Positions 7,617 to 20,098 are shown, numbered from the stretch's first letter. The stretch is 64,000 nucleotides of DNA from Candidatus Lachnoclostridium avicola (GCA_019114465.1 DXFM01000031.1:62001-126000), one strand, 5' to 3'. Notes: generated by a model from the letters alone, not told the origin. Translations and numbers: made by a program.

Positions 7617-9320
7617 TTACAGATCAATCAGCTCTATATCGTCGTCCTCATCTTTATTCTCTTGTCTCTCCTCCGGAAGCTCCTCGTCGTCGCTGTCCAG
7701 ATCCACCAGCTGGAAATCGTCCTCCTCCGGGGCAGATCCTTCCCCGCCACCGGCGTTCTCAGACCCCTGGTCCCGGTTTTCATCTAAGGCTTCTTCCTCC
7801 GGCTCTTCCTTCCGGACGTCCGCCTCCCTGGACGCAGCCTGTTCTGCCGCCGCCAGATGATCCTCCGGCTTCCGTCTGGATTTTTTCTCCGGCTTTCCTC
7901 CGTCATCCGTCTTCGGCTTTCCGCCCTTCTTCTTCAGAACCACAATCAGCGTCACCACCAGTCCGGCACAGACCACACCCAGGAAAATGATCACGATTCC
8001 TCTCATGTCATAGTCGTGGAGCAGATCCGAGTAAGTGCCCACCACATCCTGGTACTGATCGGAAGAAATGCCGCTCACACCGGGGATATCCTGGAAATAT
8101 CTCTGAATCGTATTCTCCTCCAGGTCATAGCGGTAGAATTCCTTCACACCGTTCCAGTTCATGCCGTAGAAGATCATATACTGGGGATTTTCCTCCCCTG
8201 CGGGAACCCAGCCGGATACCTGGCCGCCTCCCGGCAGATTCATGATTCCCTCCGTAAATCCGGCGGGCACGGTCACGCTCTCGTCCGGAGTCAGAACGAT
8301 CACCGACTTCGGCGTGGTGGAAACTTCCATATAGGCGGAGAAACTGTCCTTCGCCTCGTCGTAGATAAAGAATTTGGCCTCCCCGTCGCCGTTTACCAGG
8401 CAGATGAGAAGCAGGTCTTTCTGGATTCCTCTTCCCGCCATAATATCCTGGCCCTTGTAATTGTAAGTGAAGCCCTCAAATCCTTCCGGCAGGGTGGTCA
8501 CGTCAAAGCTCTGGGCCACATTGTACTGCACCTGGTCGATGACCACGGTCAGATCTCCCGCAGCGACCGCTCCTCCGGCCTCCGCGCCGCCCTCCGTCTT
8601 TGTCACATGGATGATGTAGGTCTGACTCTGTCCGTCCGCCGCCGTCACCACGCAGTTCACCGTGTTCTCTCCCATCTGCAGGTTGCTGGTGCCGTTCACC
8701 GTCACCGTGGCGGACTCGTCATTGGCCTCCGCGCTCACGGCGATTTTCGTCACATCCGGGCCCACGCTGACGCTGTACTCCGTCACATCCGTGGAAAATT
8801 CCGGGGAAAGGGTACCGGGTGAAACCTTCAGAGACTTCAGCCCCGCATCTGCGGAAGCTCCCGCTTCCGCCTCCACCGTCACGGTGGAGCTTCCCAGCCG
8901 GTCTACCGTGGCTATCTGTTCATCAGCGTCGTACACCTCCTGGGTGCTGACCGTAATCTGGGCCGATCCCGCCTGAAGGGCACGGAAAGTGAGGGAAGTG
9001 GCCATCTGCTGGGCCCCCGCCTCCGCCGTCTGGCGGACGCTCACAGATCCGGCTCCGCCGCTGGCGTCCGGTCCGCTGACAAACTCCAGAATATCCGGGT
9101 CATAGGAGAGCATGAGGCTGGAACGCCCCAGCGCCTCCCCGCTCAGAGAAGAAATCTTCAGGGTCACATCCACCTCCTGTCCCACAGTCACTGTGGGATC
9201 GGAGAATGCGATCCTGACGCTGGCCGCAAAGGAGGTAAGCATCCCCCATGGAACGGTAACCGCCAGCATACAGGTCATGACTGCGCCTAAAAGCGCCTTT
9301 TTCAACTTTATTATTTTCAT
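7617..9320 (-). CDS. Membrane-anchored protein with cohesin-like and cadherin-like domains
   Basis: 567 aa. Signal peptide at 1-32 (LLGAVMTCMLAVTVPW core); residues 34-150 resemble a cohesin beta-sandwich (VRIAFSDPTVTVGQEVDVTLKI, then LSYDPDILEF); residues about 160-245 are a cadherin-like beta-sandwich (LKVSPGTLSPEFSTDVTEYS); an extracellular region follows, a transmembrane helix about 440-465 (GIVIIFLGVVCAGLVVTLIVV), and a highly acidic cytoplasmic tail. It is 57 nt behind the 9378 gene and shares the cadherin-like domain with it, so both probably act at the cell surface together. Partner and ligand are unknown; a cellulosomal role is not implied because no dockerin is seen here. Confidence 0.8.
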   Translation of the reverse strand: MKIIKLKKALLGAVMTCMLAVTVPWGMLTSFAASVRIAFSDPTVTVGQEVDVTLKISSLSGEALGRSSLMLSYDPDILEFVSGPDASGGAGSVSVRQTAEAGAQQMATSLTFRALQAGSAQITVSTQEVYDADEQIATVDRLGSSTVTVEAEAGASADAGLKSLKVSPGTLSPEFSTDVTEYSVSVGPDVTKIAVSAEANDESATVTVNGTSNLQMGENTVNCVVTAADGQSQTYIIHVTKTEGGAEAGGAVAAGDLTVVIDQVQYNVAQSFDVTTLPEGFEGFTYNYKGQDIMAGRGIQKDLLLICLVNGDGEAKFFIYDEAKDSFSAYMEVSTTPKSVIVLTPDESVTVPAGFTEGIMNLPGGGQVSGWVPAGEENPQYMIFYGMNWNGVKEFYRYDLEENTIQRYFQDIPGVSGISSDQYQDVVGTYSDLLHDYDMRGIVIIFLGVVCAGLVVTLIVVLKKKGGKPKTDDGGKPEKKSRRKPEDHLAAAEQAASREADVRKEEPEEEALDENRDQGSENAGGGEGSAPEEDDFQLVDLDSDDEELPEERQENKDEDDDIELIDL

Positions 9321-9377
9321 CTTATCCTGCTCTTCTTTCCTTATAATTATATCACCATCCGCGATCTACGCCCGCAG

Positions 9378-11417
9378 CTACATTCCCATGCCCGGACCGG
9401 TGAGAAGATCCTGGCTGCTGCTCTGGCCGCCGGAGCTCTGGGAGGAGCTGCCGGCGCTTCCGGAAGCGGACGTCTCCGGCACAGTTCCTCCGGCGCCCTG
9501 GGTGTAGGTGGGACCCTGCGCCTGTCTCACCACATGGATGACATACTCCCTCACCGTTCCATTCTGAGCCGTCACATTGATCCGGATCTCATTGATTCCG
9601 CTCTGCAGGCTGATGGTTCCCGTACCGCTCACGGAAGCCGTGGAATCCAGCACGGAAGCCTGTACGTTCACGCTGCTCACCGACTCATCCACAATCAGGT
9701 CGTAGGATGTGGTATCCATGTTAAAGGTGGGCGTAAGGGCAAAGCCTTCCACTGCCAGTCCTCCCAGCTTGTTGTTGGGACTTCCGTCCAGAGCCGGTTT
9801 GGTGCAGGCTGTGGCCGGCATATTGGTATACACCGGAATCTTGAACTCCAAGGCCGTCTGCTTCATCTCATCGCTGTAGGCCGTGGACATTTCATAGCCC
9901 TCGGAAGCTGCCGCCTGGACATTGGTCATATACTGATGCTTGTACAGGTTGCTGCCCTGCACGTTAAATTTCTTCAGGTAAAAGGTATCCTGGCCGGCCT
10001 GTACAAAATTGGTGCCGTAGTACTCCGCGCCGCCCATGATAGCCTTCTCCACCGTATTCCACGGCCGTCCGTAGCTGCCGGACTGGGAGGCATACCACAG
10101 TCCCCTGGTCACGGCATCCATACTGCCGGTGGCATAAGCTCCAATATTGTAGAAATTGTAATATCCCTCATAGGGAGACCGGGTGCCGGAAATACTGGGG
10201 CTGCCGTTTGCCCCGTTCTCCTGGATGATCATGGCTGCCAGCACGTAGGGATTCACTCCCGACTGCTGGGCCGCGTTCATGATAATCTGCGCGTAGGAAA
10301 GGGTTCCCGAGGAAGGAGCCTGGGAGCTGCCGGACTGAGAGGAAGTTCCCGTCACAGAAGTTTCTGTTCCGTCTCCCCCTCCGGTCAGATCCATACCCGG
10401 GCCGTAACTGCTGGCCACGGTGGCTGCCTCGTTGCGGCTTAAAGCCACAGACGGGCTCTCATAGCTTACCCCGCCGTCCGCGCCGGAGCTCTCTGTCCCG
10501 TTTCCCGTCGTACCGGAGGAGGAAGAAGAGCTCCCGTCCCCGGAACCGCCGGGACCGATGCCGATTCCCGGACCTTCACTCCCGCTGTCTACGGCGCTGC
10601 CGGAGGAAGTGCCTGAGGAACCGCTTCCGGCTGCCCCGCTGGAAGCCACGGAACCATTTTCCATGAAGGTGCCCTTCAGCATGGTCTGAAGCCCCTCGAT
10701 GGTGTGGACAGAGCCGTCATAACTCTGAAGCAGAAACTGGAAAATGTAGTTCTCATCCAGGAAATTCCTGGGATCCATGTAATAGCTGATAATCTCCTGG
10801 GACGCCGCCACCCAGGAGCTCCCGTCAAATCCAGGCCAGGTGCTGGTGCTCCAGTCGTAGGCTCCCGCCGCCGTGGACTTCCACGAGGAAATGCTGCCGG
10901 AGCTCACCAGATTGGTGCCCACCACACTTTCGTTGGAAACCGCGTCGTTCCAGTCCAGGCCGGTGTGCTGGGCCGTAAACACCCAGTTGGGATATTTGGC
11001 GTGAAGGGCTCTCAGGCTGTCCTTGTAGCTGTCAGGAAATCCCTGAGCGTTGAGATATGCCTCAAAATCCGCATCGGATGTGTAGGATACGGGAAATTTT
11101 ATGTAGGCGGAAGATACGAAGCCTGTCACCTGGGATCCCCCGCTTCCGGTAAATCTTACCTGATACCACAGCGCCCCATCGGACGCCGTCTGTTCGCCGA
11201 TCACCGTCACCGCCGCTCCCCGGGTCAGTCTGGTGACCACGGAGTTGGAGGTGCCCGGACCGCTGCGGACGTTTACATTGGTCCCGTTGATACTGGCGCT
11301 TCTCTCCGTGTAAGCCATGACCTCCAGGGCGGGAAGCAGGCTGGCCGCCGGCTGGGACACAGCCAGAGCCAGTCCCACAAGCAGGGCCGTTCCTCTCTTT
11401 CTGTATTTCTTTCTCAT
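9378..11417 (-). CDS. Secreted SH3-domain beta-N-acetylglucosaminidase-like wall hydrolase
   Basis: 679 aa from the ATG at 11417 (AGGAG 7 nt upstream; an ATG at 11438 lacks a ribosome site). A basic signal peptide is followed by a bacterial SH3 domain (NVNVRSGPGTSNSVVTRL), a conserved spacer (YPNWVFTAQHTGLDWNDAV), a Ser/Gly-rich linker (about 255-360), then a glucosaminidase-like core (YVLAAMIIQENGANGS and YNFYNIGAYA), and a C-terminal cadherin-like domain (LTPTFNMDTTSYDLIV). Expected to cleave peptidoglycan glycan strands or remodel the wall. It is the first gene of a two-gene operon with the cohesin-like protein. Confidence 0.82.
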   Translation of the reverse strand: MRKKYRKRGTALLVGLALAVSQPAASLLPALEVMAYTERSASINGTNVNVRSGPGTSNSVVTRLTRGAAVTVIGEQTASDGALWYQVRFTGSGGSQVTGFVSSAYIKFPVSYTSDADFEAYLNAQGFPDSYKDSLRALHAKYPNWVFTAQHTGLDWNDAVSNESVVGTNLVSSGSISSWKSTAAGAYDWSTSTWPGFDGSSWVAASQEIISYYMDPRNFLDENYIFQFLLQSYDGSVHTIEGLQTMLKGTFMENGSVASSGAAGSGSSGTSSGSAVDSGSEGPGIGIGPGGSGDGSSSSSSGTTGNGTESSGADGGVSYESPSVALSRNEAATVASSYGPGMDLTGGGDGTETSVTGTSSQSGSSQAPSSGTLSYAQIIMNAAQQSGVNPYVLAAMIIQENGANGSPSISGTRSPYEGYYNFYNIGAYATGSMDAVTRGLWYASQSGSYGRPWNTVEKAIMGGAEYYGTNFVQAGQDTFYLKKFNVQGSNLYKHQYMTNVQAAASEGYEMSTAYSDEMKQTALEFKIPVYTNMPATACTKPALDGSPNNKLGGLAVEGFALTPTFNMDTTSYDLIVDESVSSVNVQASVLDSTASVSGTGTISLQSGINEIRINVTAQNGTVREYVIHVVRQAQGPTYTQGAGGTVPETSASGSAGSSSQSSGGQSSSQDLLTGPGMGM

Positions 11418-11481
11418 TGATTTTCTCCTAAATCTCATGTTGTCCGGACAGACAGACTGCCCTCATTTTGACAATACCCTC

Positions 11482-11511
11482 ATTATAATGATAAAGGCAA
11501 TCCTGTGTCAA
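11482..11511 (-). promoter_or_regulatory. Promoter of the wall-protein operon
   Basis: Reverse strand -35 TTGACA (11506-11511), 18-nt spacer, -10 TATAAT (11482-11487), both hexamers matching consensus exactly. About 60 nt upstream of the ATG at 11417. Confidence 0.8.
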
Positions 11512-11578
11512 CCAATTCAGGGAAAGTTCACAGAATCCTAGGAATTTGTAAGAAAATTTTAAAAGGAAGTGCTGAAAA

Positions 11579-11608
11579 AGGCGCCCCGGCCTGCAGCCGG
11601 AAGCGCCT
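11579..11608 (-). terminator. Terminator downstream of rubredoxin
   Basis: Reverse strand stem AGGCGCTTCCGGC with GCCGGGGCGCCT (two G-T pairs), TGCA loop region, then TTTTTC. Follows the rubredoxin stop by about 35 nt. The forward strand also ends in CTTTTT. Confidence 0.8.
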
Positions 11609-11642
11609 CTTTTTACGTATTTTCACGGCATCTGCCGTCTGT

Positions 11643-11801
11643 TTATTCCTCAGAAAACTGATCCTTGCCTACTCCGCATAAGGGGCATACCCAGTCCTCA
11701 GGCACATCCTCCCATGCCGTTCCCGGCTCCACGCCGTTGTCCGGATCTCCAACCTCCGGGTCATAAACATAGCCGCACACGTCACAAACATACTTTTTCA
11801 T
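11643..11801 (-). CDS. Rubredoxin
   Basis: 52 aa, a complete rubredoxin: CDVCGY (C6, C9) and CPLCGV (C39, C42) bind one iron, with the conserved [11 protein letters not shown] and PEDWVCP segments between. It is a cytoplasmic one-electron carrier, in anaerobes usually serving oxygen or peroxide detoxification. ATG at 11801 with AAAGGAG 7 nt upstream. It stands alone, with its own terminator, divergent from the Crp/Fnr gene at 11982. Confidence 0.96.
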   Translation of the reverse strand: MKKYVCDVCGYVYDPEVGDPDNGVEPGTAWEDVPEDWVCPLCGVGKDQFSEE

Positions 11802-11902
11802 ATTGCTGCTCCTTTCTCATGCTTCGTCTTCTCTCATGATGTTCTTCTTTTTTTGATTTATACTTCGCAGAAAGGAAATCCGTTCTGCTCATGGGTTCAT
11901 TG

Positions 11903-11952
11903 TATCACAGGACATCTCCTTTGTCTGTTGCATTTGCACCAGTTCTGTGATA
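11903..11952. promoter_or_regulatory. Spaced inverted repeat TATCACAG/CTGTGATA
   Basis: Perfect 8-bp arms at 11903-11910 and 11945-11952 lie in the rubredoxin-Crp/Fnr intergenic region. Centre-to-centre distance is 42 bp, four helical turns. The TGTGA core resembles a Crp-family half-site. Function not shown. Confidence 0.35.
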
Positions 11953-11981
11953 ATCTTTCCCTGTATGGGAGGTGATTTTTT

Positions 11982-12623
11982 ATGAATACGGACGAAAACC
12001 AGCTTTTTTCCGGAATTCCGCGGGAACAGGTGGAGCAGATGCTGCCCTGCCTGGAAGCCAGCCGAAGGGAATTTTCCGCCGGACGGCTCATTTACTCCTA
12101 CCAGTCCGGCAAAACAGCGGCCATTCTCCTGAAAGGGACCGCCTCCGTGGTCCGCTATGAGGCAAACGGCAGCCGCACCATCCTGGAATCCCTGGGCGAA
12201 GGCGGGATCTTCGGCGCCGGCCTGGACTTTCACACGGAAAGTCTGGGAAGCGTCCATGTGATCTGCGACTCCAGCTGTCAGGTACTGTTCCTTAATTATG
12301 AAAAAATGATCCGTCCCTGCCGGAACGCCTGTCCCAGACATCTGGATCTGGTGCAGAATATCCTGTCCATTCTCTCCCGCAAATCCCGCCTTCTGGGGGA
12401 GCGGGTGGAGGTGCTGAGCCAGCGGTCCATCCGGGACAAGCTGATGTGCTACTTCAGCCAGCTTGCCGCAAAGCAGGGGGCTTCCACTTTCACTCTGCCC
12501 TTTTCCATGATGGACCTGGCGGACTTTCTCTCCGTCAACCGCAGCGCCATGGTCCGGGAACTGAAATCCATGCGGGAGGACGGGCTGGTGGCAGTGAACC
12601 GGCGGGAAATCACCCTGCTGTGA
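11982..12623 (+). CDS. Crp/Fnr-family transcriptional regulator
   Basis: 213 aa. Cyclic-nucleotide-binding-like beta barrel (about 15-125) followed by a dimer helix and a Crp-type winged helix (MMDLADFLSVNRSAMVRELKSM at 177-198). The Cys cluster needed for an Fnr iron-sulfur centre is not evident at the N-terminus. ATG at 11982 with GGGAGGTGA. It is divergent from rubredoxin and converges on galK. Its DNA-reading helix is very like that of the regulator at 37772, suggesting related target sites. Ligand unknown. Confidence 0.9.
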   Translation: MNTDENQLFSGIPREQVEQMLPCLEASRREFSAGRLIYSYQSGKTAAILLKGTASVVRYEANGSRTILESLGEGGIFGAGLDFHTESLGSVHVICDSSCQVLFLNYEKMIRPCRNACPRHLDLVQNILSILSRKSRLLGERVEVLSQRSIRDKLMCYFSQLAAKQGASTFTLPFSMMDLADFLSVNRSAMVRELKSMREDGLVAVNRREITLL

Positions 12624-12648
12624 GCGGCATCCCGCCGCCCTGCCGGTG

Positions 12649-13941
12649 TTACCGGCACAACTCGTTAAAGCAGATGGCACCGTAGGGACGGATTCTCATC
12701 CTGTAGGCGCTTCCTTCTCCCAACGCCTTCTCTATATATTCCACATACTCATCCACCAGATCATTGGGCAGCATGGCCATGATCACACCGGCAAAACCGC
12801 CGCCGTGCACCCGGCAGGCACCTCTTCCCTTATCCGCAATAAACAGCTCCGTCAGAGCGAGGGCGATGGTGATTCCCTGCTCCTGATAGTTGGAATTGGT
12901 GTAACAGTTCTGCAGCCATTTCCAGGAAGAATTGCCGGAAGCGGTGATGTTCTCCAAAAATACATCGAACCGCCCTTCCTTCAGGGCCTTCACCATGATC
13001 TCCACTCTCTTGTTCTCCTCGAAGAAGTGGAGGGCGCGGAGCACGGAACGGTCTCCCGCATACTCCCGCACCTTCGCCAGGTTGTCAATCACTTCTTTTT
13101 CCGTGATTTCTGAGCAGTATTCCTTCCCGAAATATTCCGCCACTTTCTTCATCTCCGCGGGCACGGCGGAGTAGTCGGCGCTCAGATCCGCGTGTCCCCG
13201 GCCGGTCTGTACGATAATCAGGCTGTGATTCTGGGAATCGAAATCAAAGTCAATCTTCTCCACCTTCGGATCCGACGGCTCCATAAAGTCGATGGTGATC
13301 AGACCGCCCACCGCGCAGGCCATCTGGTCCAGCAGGCCGGATGCCTTGTCCCAGTAATTATTCTCCGCGTATTTGCCGATATGGGCATAGGCCACAGTGC
13401 TCATCCGCCCGTCGTTAAACAGGGTGTTGATCATGGAGCAGAGGAGCATCTCGAAAGATGCCGACGAGCTGACCCCCGCGGCGCTGATCACATTGCTGGT
13501 GATGTAGGCGTCAAAGCCTCCCACCTCATAGCCGGACTCCTGAAATCCCTTTAACAGTCCCTTGACCAGATCTTCCGTTCCCGCCTTTCTCCGGCTGGGA
13601 GCCAGATTATTCAAATCCACAGTAAACTCCTGTCCGAAGGTGACGCTGACAATCCGCACCTTTGCGGAATGGTTGGCCGCTGCCGCGCCCACACAGTCCA
13701 GATTAATGCTGCCCGCCAGCACCTTTCCGTGGTTGTGGTCCGTGTGGTTGCCGCTGATCTCCGTCCGCCCCGGGGAGGTGAACAGCTTGACTTCCCCGTC
13801 TCCGAATTTGTCCCGGTAACCCTTTAACACCTCCCGGTATCTCTCTTTCTGTTCCTGCACCTGCGCTCTGCCGTAAAGGGCCTCTAACAGCTTCTCCGCC
13901 TCCTGCCCGTCCAGCATTTCCATTGTCTGTTCCACATTCAT
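12649..13941 (-). CDS. galK: Galactokinase
   Basis: 430 aa from the ATG at 13941 (AAAGGAG upstream; the longer frame to 14058 lacks a ribosome site). Shows the galactokinase signature PGRTEISGNHTDHNHGKVL near 60-78, the GHMP ATP-binding glycine/serine region (ISAAGVSSSASFEMLL, about 155-170) and the C-terminal HGGGFAGVIMAML motif. Phosphorylates galactose at C1, the first step of the Leloir pathway. galE/galT are not in the window. It converges with the Crp/Fnr gene, leaving 25 nt between stops. Confidence 0.96.
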   Translation of the reverse strand: MNVEQTMEMLDGQEAEKLLEALYGRAQVQEQKERYREVLKGYRDKFGDGEVKLFTSPGRTEISGNHTDHNHGKVLAGSINLDCVGAAAANHSAKVRIVSVTFGQEFTVDLNNLAPSRRKAGTEDLVKGLLKGFQESGYEVGGFDAYITSNVISAAGVSSSASFEMLLCSMINTLFNDGRMSTVAYAHIGKYAENNYWDKASGLLDQMACAVGGLITIDFMEPSDPKVEKIDFDFDSQNHSLIIVQTGRGHADLSADYSAVPAEMKKVAEYFGKEYCSEITEKEVIDNLAKVREYAGDRSVLRALHFFEENKRVEIMVKALKEGRFDVFLENITASGNSSWKWLQNCYTNSNYQEQGITIALALTELFIADKGRGACRVHGGGFAGVIMAMLPNDLVDEYVEYIEKALGEGSAYRMRIRPYGAICFNELCR

Positions 13942-14166
13942 GGCCTGTCTCTCCTTTTCTCCGCTTTCGGCCGGCTCTCTCCCGGGCCTTCCGATTATCT
14001 TAACTATATCACAAGAGCAAAGGGTCAAACAATACAATATTTTATGAAATATGCTCAAAAATATTGGACTGCTTGCGCCCCGCTCTTTTTTCCGATATGC
14101 TTATGGAAAAAGTGTGAAAACGCCGGCGGATTCTCCTTGGGACAGCCGGCAGGCAGGAGGCGGAAC

Positions 14167-15090
14167 ATGGACTGGAACGGCAAACCCTATCACTCTCTGG
14201 ATTATGAGCTGAAAACCACATTCGGAAAAAAGGTCTACAAACTGGCTCTGGACGGGGGCATGACCTGTCCCAACCGGGACGGCACTCTGGGAACCGGCGG
14301 CTGCATCTTCTGCAGCGAGGGGGGATCCGGCGACTTTGCCGCCCCCAGGCGGGATACGGTGACCCGGCAGATCGAGGAGGCGAAAAAACGCCTGGAGCCC
14401 AAGCTGGGAGGCCGGGACGTGTCCTACATCGCCTATTTTCAGTCCTACACCAACACCTACGCTCCGACTGCCTATCTGGAACGGCTCTTTTCAGAGGCCA
14501 TAGCCCATCCGGATGTATCGGTCCTTTCCGCAGCCACCCGCCCCGACTGTCTGCCTCCGGAAACGGTGGATCTCCTGTCCCGGCTGAACCGGGAAAAGCC
14601 GGTGTGGGTGGAGCTGGGGCTTCAGACCATCCACGAGGAATCCGCCCGCTTTATCCGCAGAGGCTATCCATATCCCGTCTTTCTCGACGCTTTCCGGCGC
14701 CTGAAGGAGGCCGACCTCACAGTGATCGTCCACGTTATCCTGGGCATTCCCGGGGAGACCAGAGACATGATGCTTGAAACCGTCCGGGCTGTGGGAGACC
14801 TCCCCGCGGACGGCATCAAGCTCCAGCTCCTCCACGTGCTGGAAGGCACGGACCTGGGCCGTCTCTACCGCAGCCGCCCATTTCCCGTCATGGAGCTGGA
14901 AGAATACCTGGACCTGGTGGTGGACGCCATCTCCCTCCTCCCCCCGGAGGTGGTCATCCACCGCATCAGCGGGGACGGGCCGAAGCGCCTGCTCATCGCC
15001 CCTCTCTGGAGCGCAAATAAGCGCCTGGTCCTCAATTCCATGGCCAGGCGCTTCAAAGAGCGGGGAGCGTTTCAGGGCTGCGCCCGCTGA
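14167..15090 (+). CDS. Radical SAM protein, TIGR01212/YhcC type
   Basis: 307 aa from the ATG at 14167 (AGGAGG 6-7 nt upstream). The N-terminus has the Elp3-like cysteine pattern CPNRDGTLGTGGCIFC, where the cysteines bind the 4Fe-4S cluster that cleaves SAM. VELGLQTIHEESARFIRRG and VIVHVILGIPGET follow as in the YhcC family. The exact substrate of the family is not settled as far as I know. Divergent from galK, convergent with the 15109 gene. Confidence 0.9.
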   Translation: MDWNGKPYHSLDYELKTTFGKKVYKLALDGGMTCPNRDGTLGTGGCIFCSEGGSGDFAAPRRDTVTRQIEEAKKRLEPKLGGRDVSYIAYFQSYTNTYAPTAYLERLFSEAIAHPDVSVLSAATRPDCLPPETVDLLSRLNREKPVWVELGLQTIHEESARFIRRGYPYPVFLDAFRRLKEADLTVIVHVILGIPGETRDMMLETVRAVGDLPADGIKLQLLHVLEGTDLGRLYRSRPFPVMELEEYLDLVVDAISLLPPEVVIHRISGDGPKRLLIAPLWSANKRLVLNSMARRFKERGAFQGCAR

Positions 15091-15108
15091 ACCGATCATC
15101 CGTTGGAT

Positions 15109-15531
15109 TTACTGCTGCTCGTCTTTTAACAGAACCTCCTCCACCAGCCGGGCCGCGTCCCTGACGCAGTCCGGGCAGGAGCAGATCACTTTTTTCGTCT
15201 CAATTCCCTTCAGCACGTGACAGCTGATAGTCTGGTTCTTCTCCTCAAACCGGCGGATGACTTCCTTCGCCAGCCCGTAGGTCTTCATCTTGCTGTCCGG
15301 TTTTTCAAAATTGGCGGTGCTGGTCTTCAGTCCCGCCAGCACGCAGGCTCCGGCCACCGCCCCGCAGGTTCCCTCAAAAGTTCCCGCCATGCCCCGGCCC
15401 AGACCTTCTGTGGCCTTAAACATCAGTTCCTGATCCGCCCCAAACAGGTCGCAGTAGGTGCAGACTACCGCCTGGGCGCAGTTATATCCCTTCAGATACT
15501 TTTCCACTGCCTGTTCTGCTCTTGATTCCAT
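15109..15531 (-). CDS. C_GCAxxG_C_C family protein
   Basis: 140 aa. Shows the family signature: NCAQAVV near 16-22, TCGAVAGACVLAG near 59-71, and a C-terminal pair of cysteines in CSCPDC. These cysteines suggest a metal or redox cofactor; biochemical function is unknown. The ribosome site AGGAGG directly follows the antiterminator stop codon, 13 nt gap, so it looks like the last gene of the beta-glucoside operon, an unusual partner for sugar uptake. Confidence 0.82.
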   Translation of the reverse strand: MESRAEQAVEKYLKGYNCAQAVVCTYCDLFGADQELMFKATEGLGRGMAGTFEGTCGAVAGACVLAGLKTSTANFEKPDSKMKTYGLAKEVIRRFEEKNQTISCHVLKGIETKKVICSCPDCVRDAARLVEEVLLKDEQQ

Positions 15532-15544
15532 TCTGTGTTCCTCC

Positions 15545-16402
15545 TTATTTCTGTATCTCTTTTCGTTTCTCCGTCATCAGCTGATGCAGATGAATGGTCA
15601 GATAAAGCTCCTCCTGCTTTGTGATCTGCGTTCCATACTTCGCCTCAATAAAGCGGCCGATCCGCCCGACGCACTCATACTCCTCCGGGCACATTTCCAG
15701 AATTCTCTGCCGCAGTACATCCTCCTGATCTTCGTCCGTCATCTGCCCCCGCAGCAGGCGGGACACAAACAGTCTCAGATGAGTCAGCAGACGGGAGTAG
15801 GCGATGCCCTCCTCCAGAGAAGAAATCTTCAGGCCATACCGGATGATATTTAAAATCTGCCCCACCACCTCGTCGATCTCCCGGTTGCGCTCCTCAAACT
15901 GCCCGTTCTGCTGGGCGTTGATAAAGTGGAAGGCAATATTTCCGATCTCTCCCTCCGGGAGTTCCATGCCGAACCGCTCCTGAAACAGTTTCGCTCCATA
16001 TCTGGCCACATCATATTCCTCAGGATTGAACCGGCGCAGATCCGCGGTGTAAAAATTTTCTATCACTACATGATCCCTCAGCCGCTTCTCCGTAAAGGCC
16101 AGATGATCGGTCAGCGCCAGATATATGTGATCCATCAGCTTCATGTGGTATTTTTCCACCGCATAGGACACGATGCTTTTGGTCAGATTGAAATAATCCT
16201 CCCCCACCTCCGCCGCCAGACGGATCACATCCCGGACTACGCTCCGGTCCCGGAGAACAAAAATCTTCTGGATCTCGCTCTCCTTCAGCTCATAGCCGAT
16301 CGCCTTTTTATAGCCGATTCCCTTTCCCGACAGAATGACTTCCTGCCCATCTTCGTCCAGAGCCATGATCAGAGAATTATTTAACACCTTGATAACCCTC
16401 AT
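15545..16402 (-). CDS. BglG/LicT-family transcription antiterminator
   Basis: 285 aa. N-terminal RNA-binding CAT domain (MRVIKVLNNSLIMALDED, 1-56), then two PTS regulation domains (about 65-165 and 170-280) whose histidines (AEKYHMKLMDHIYLALTDHL and TIHLHQLM regions) are phosphorylated by HPr or EIIB. When active it binds a RAT RNA hairpin and prevents termination; the target is readable at 19991-20019. Third gene of the operon, 21 nt after the GH1 gene. Confidence 0.94.
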   Translation of the reverse strand: MRVIKVLNNSLIMALDEDGQEVILSGKGIGYKKAIGYELKESEIQKIFVLRDRSVVRDVIRLAAEVGEDYFNLTKSIVSYAVEKYHMKLMDHIYLALTDHLAFTEKRLRDHVVIENFYTADLRRFNPEEYDVARYGAKLFQERFGMELPEGEIGNIAFHFINAQQNGQFEERNREIDEVVGQILNIIRYGLKISSLEEGIAYSRLLTHLRLFVSRLLRGQMTDEDQEDVLRQRILEMCPEEYECVGRIGRFIEAKYGTQITKQEELYLTIHLHQLMTEKRKEIQK

Positions 16403-16423
16403 ACTCCATGCCCCTTCCCTCTT

Positions 16424-19844
<3,421 letters not shown>

Positions 19845-19942
19845 AATATCCTCCTTGCCTTCCGGCATTTGACTGACTGTTTACAGGTTCTGCGCGCACA
19901 GGGAATGAAGAGCTTTCCGGCGGATGTCACGGTTTTTCAGAA

Positions 19943-19996
19943 GAAAAAAGACCGCAACCAAAAGATCCCTCTTCAGGATCTTTCAGTTCCGGTCTT
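19943..19996 (-). terminator. Leader terminator controlled by antitermination
   Basis: Reverse strand: stem AAGACCG (19990-19996) with CGGTCTT (19948-19954), inner stem AAGATCC/GGATCTT, followed by a T-run. Its 5' arm overlaps the 3' end of the RAT at 19991-20019, so RAT and terminator are mutually exclusive. Confidence 0.9.
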
Positions 19997-20019
19997 GCCT
20001 GCATTACCAGTAACACGCC
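19991..20019 (-). promoter_or_regulatory. Ribonucleic antiterminator (RAT) site
   Basis: The 29-nt reverse-strand sequence contains GTGTTACTGGTAATGCAGGC, matching the LicT/SacT RAT consensus closely. It is predicted to be bound by the CAT domain of the PRD protein encoded at 15545-16402, stabilising an alternative hairpin and allowing read-through into the PTS gene. Confidence 0.92.
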
Positions 20020-20044
20020 AGAGACGTATCTTCAATTTATCTAT

Positions 20045-20073
20045 TTTATATCATTATCTCCGCCGACTGTCAA
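20045..20073 (-). promoter_or_regulatory. Promoter of the beta-glucoside operon
   Basis: Reverse strand -35 TTGACA (20068-20073), 17-nt spacer, -10 TATAAA (20045-20050), about 25 nt before the RAT. A near-consensus sigma-A promoter, as expected where control is by antitermination rather than activation. No catabolite-repression site was clearly recognised. Confidence 0.85.
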
Positions 20074-20098
20074 TACTTTTTATCATTTCTCCATAAAA

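Noticed and set aside
7472-7627. Extension of the GntR gene to an upstream ATG
   Set aside because: The extension would translate the promoter, operator and terminator hairpin; the ATG at 7471 begins the conserved domain.
11889-12680. Reverse-strand open frame over the Crp/Fnr gene
   Set aside because: It covers a clear Crp/Fnr gene with ribosome site and motifs; the antisense product is low-complexity and resembles nothing.
13942-14058. Longer N-terminus for galactokinase
   Set aside because: No ribosome site; the ATG at 13941 has AAAGGAG and matches family length.
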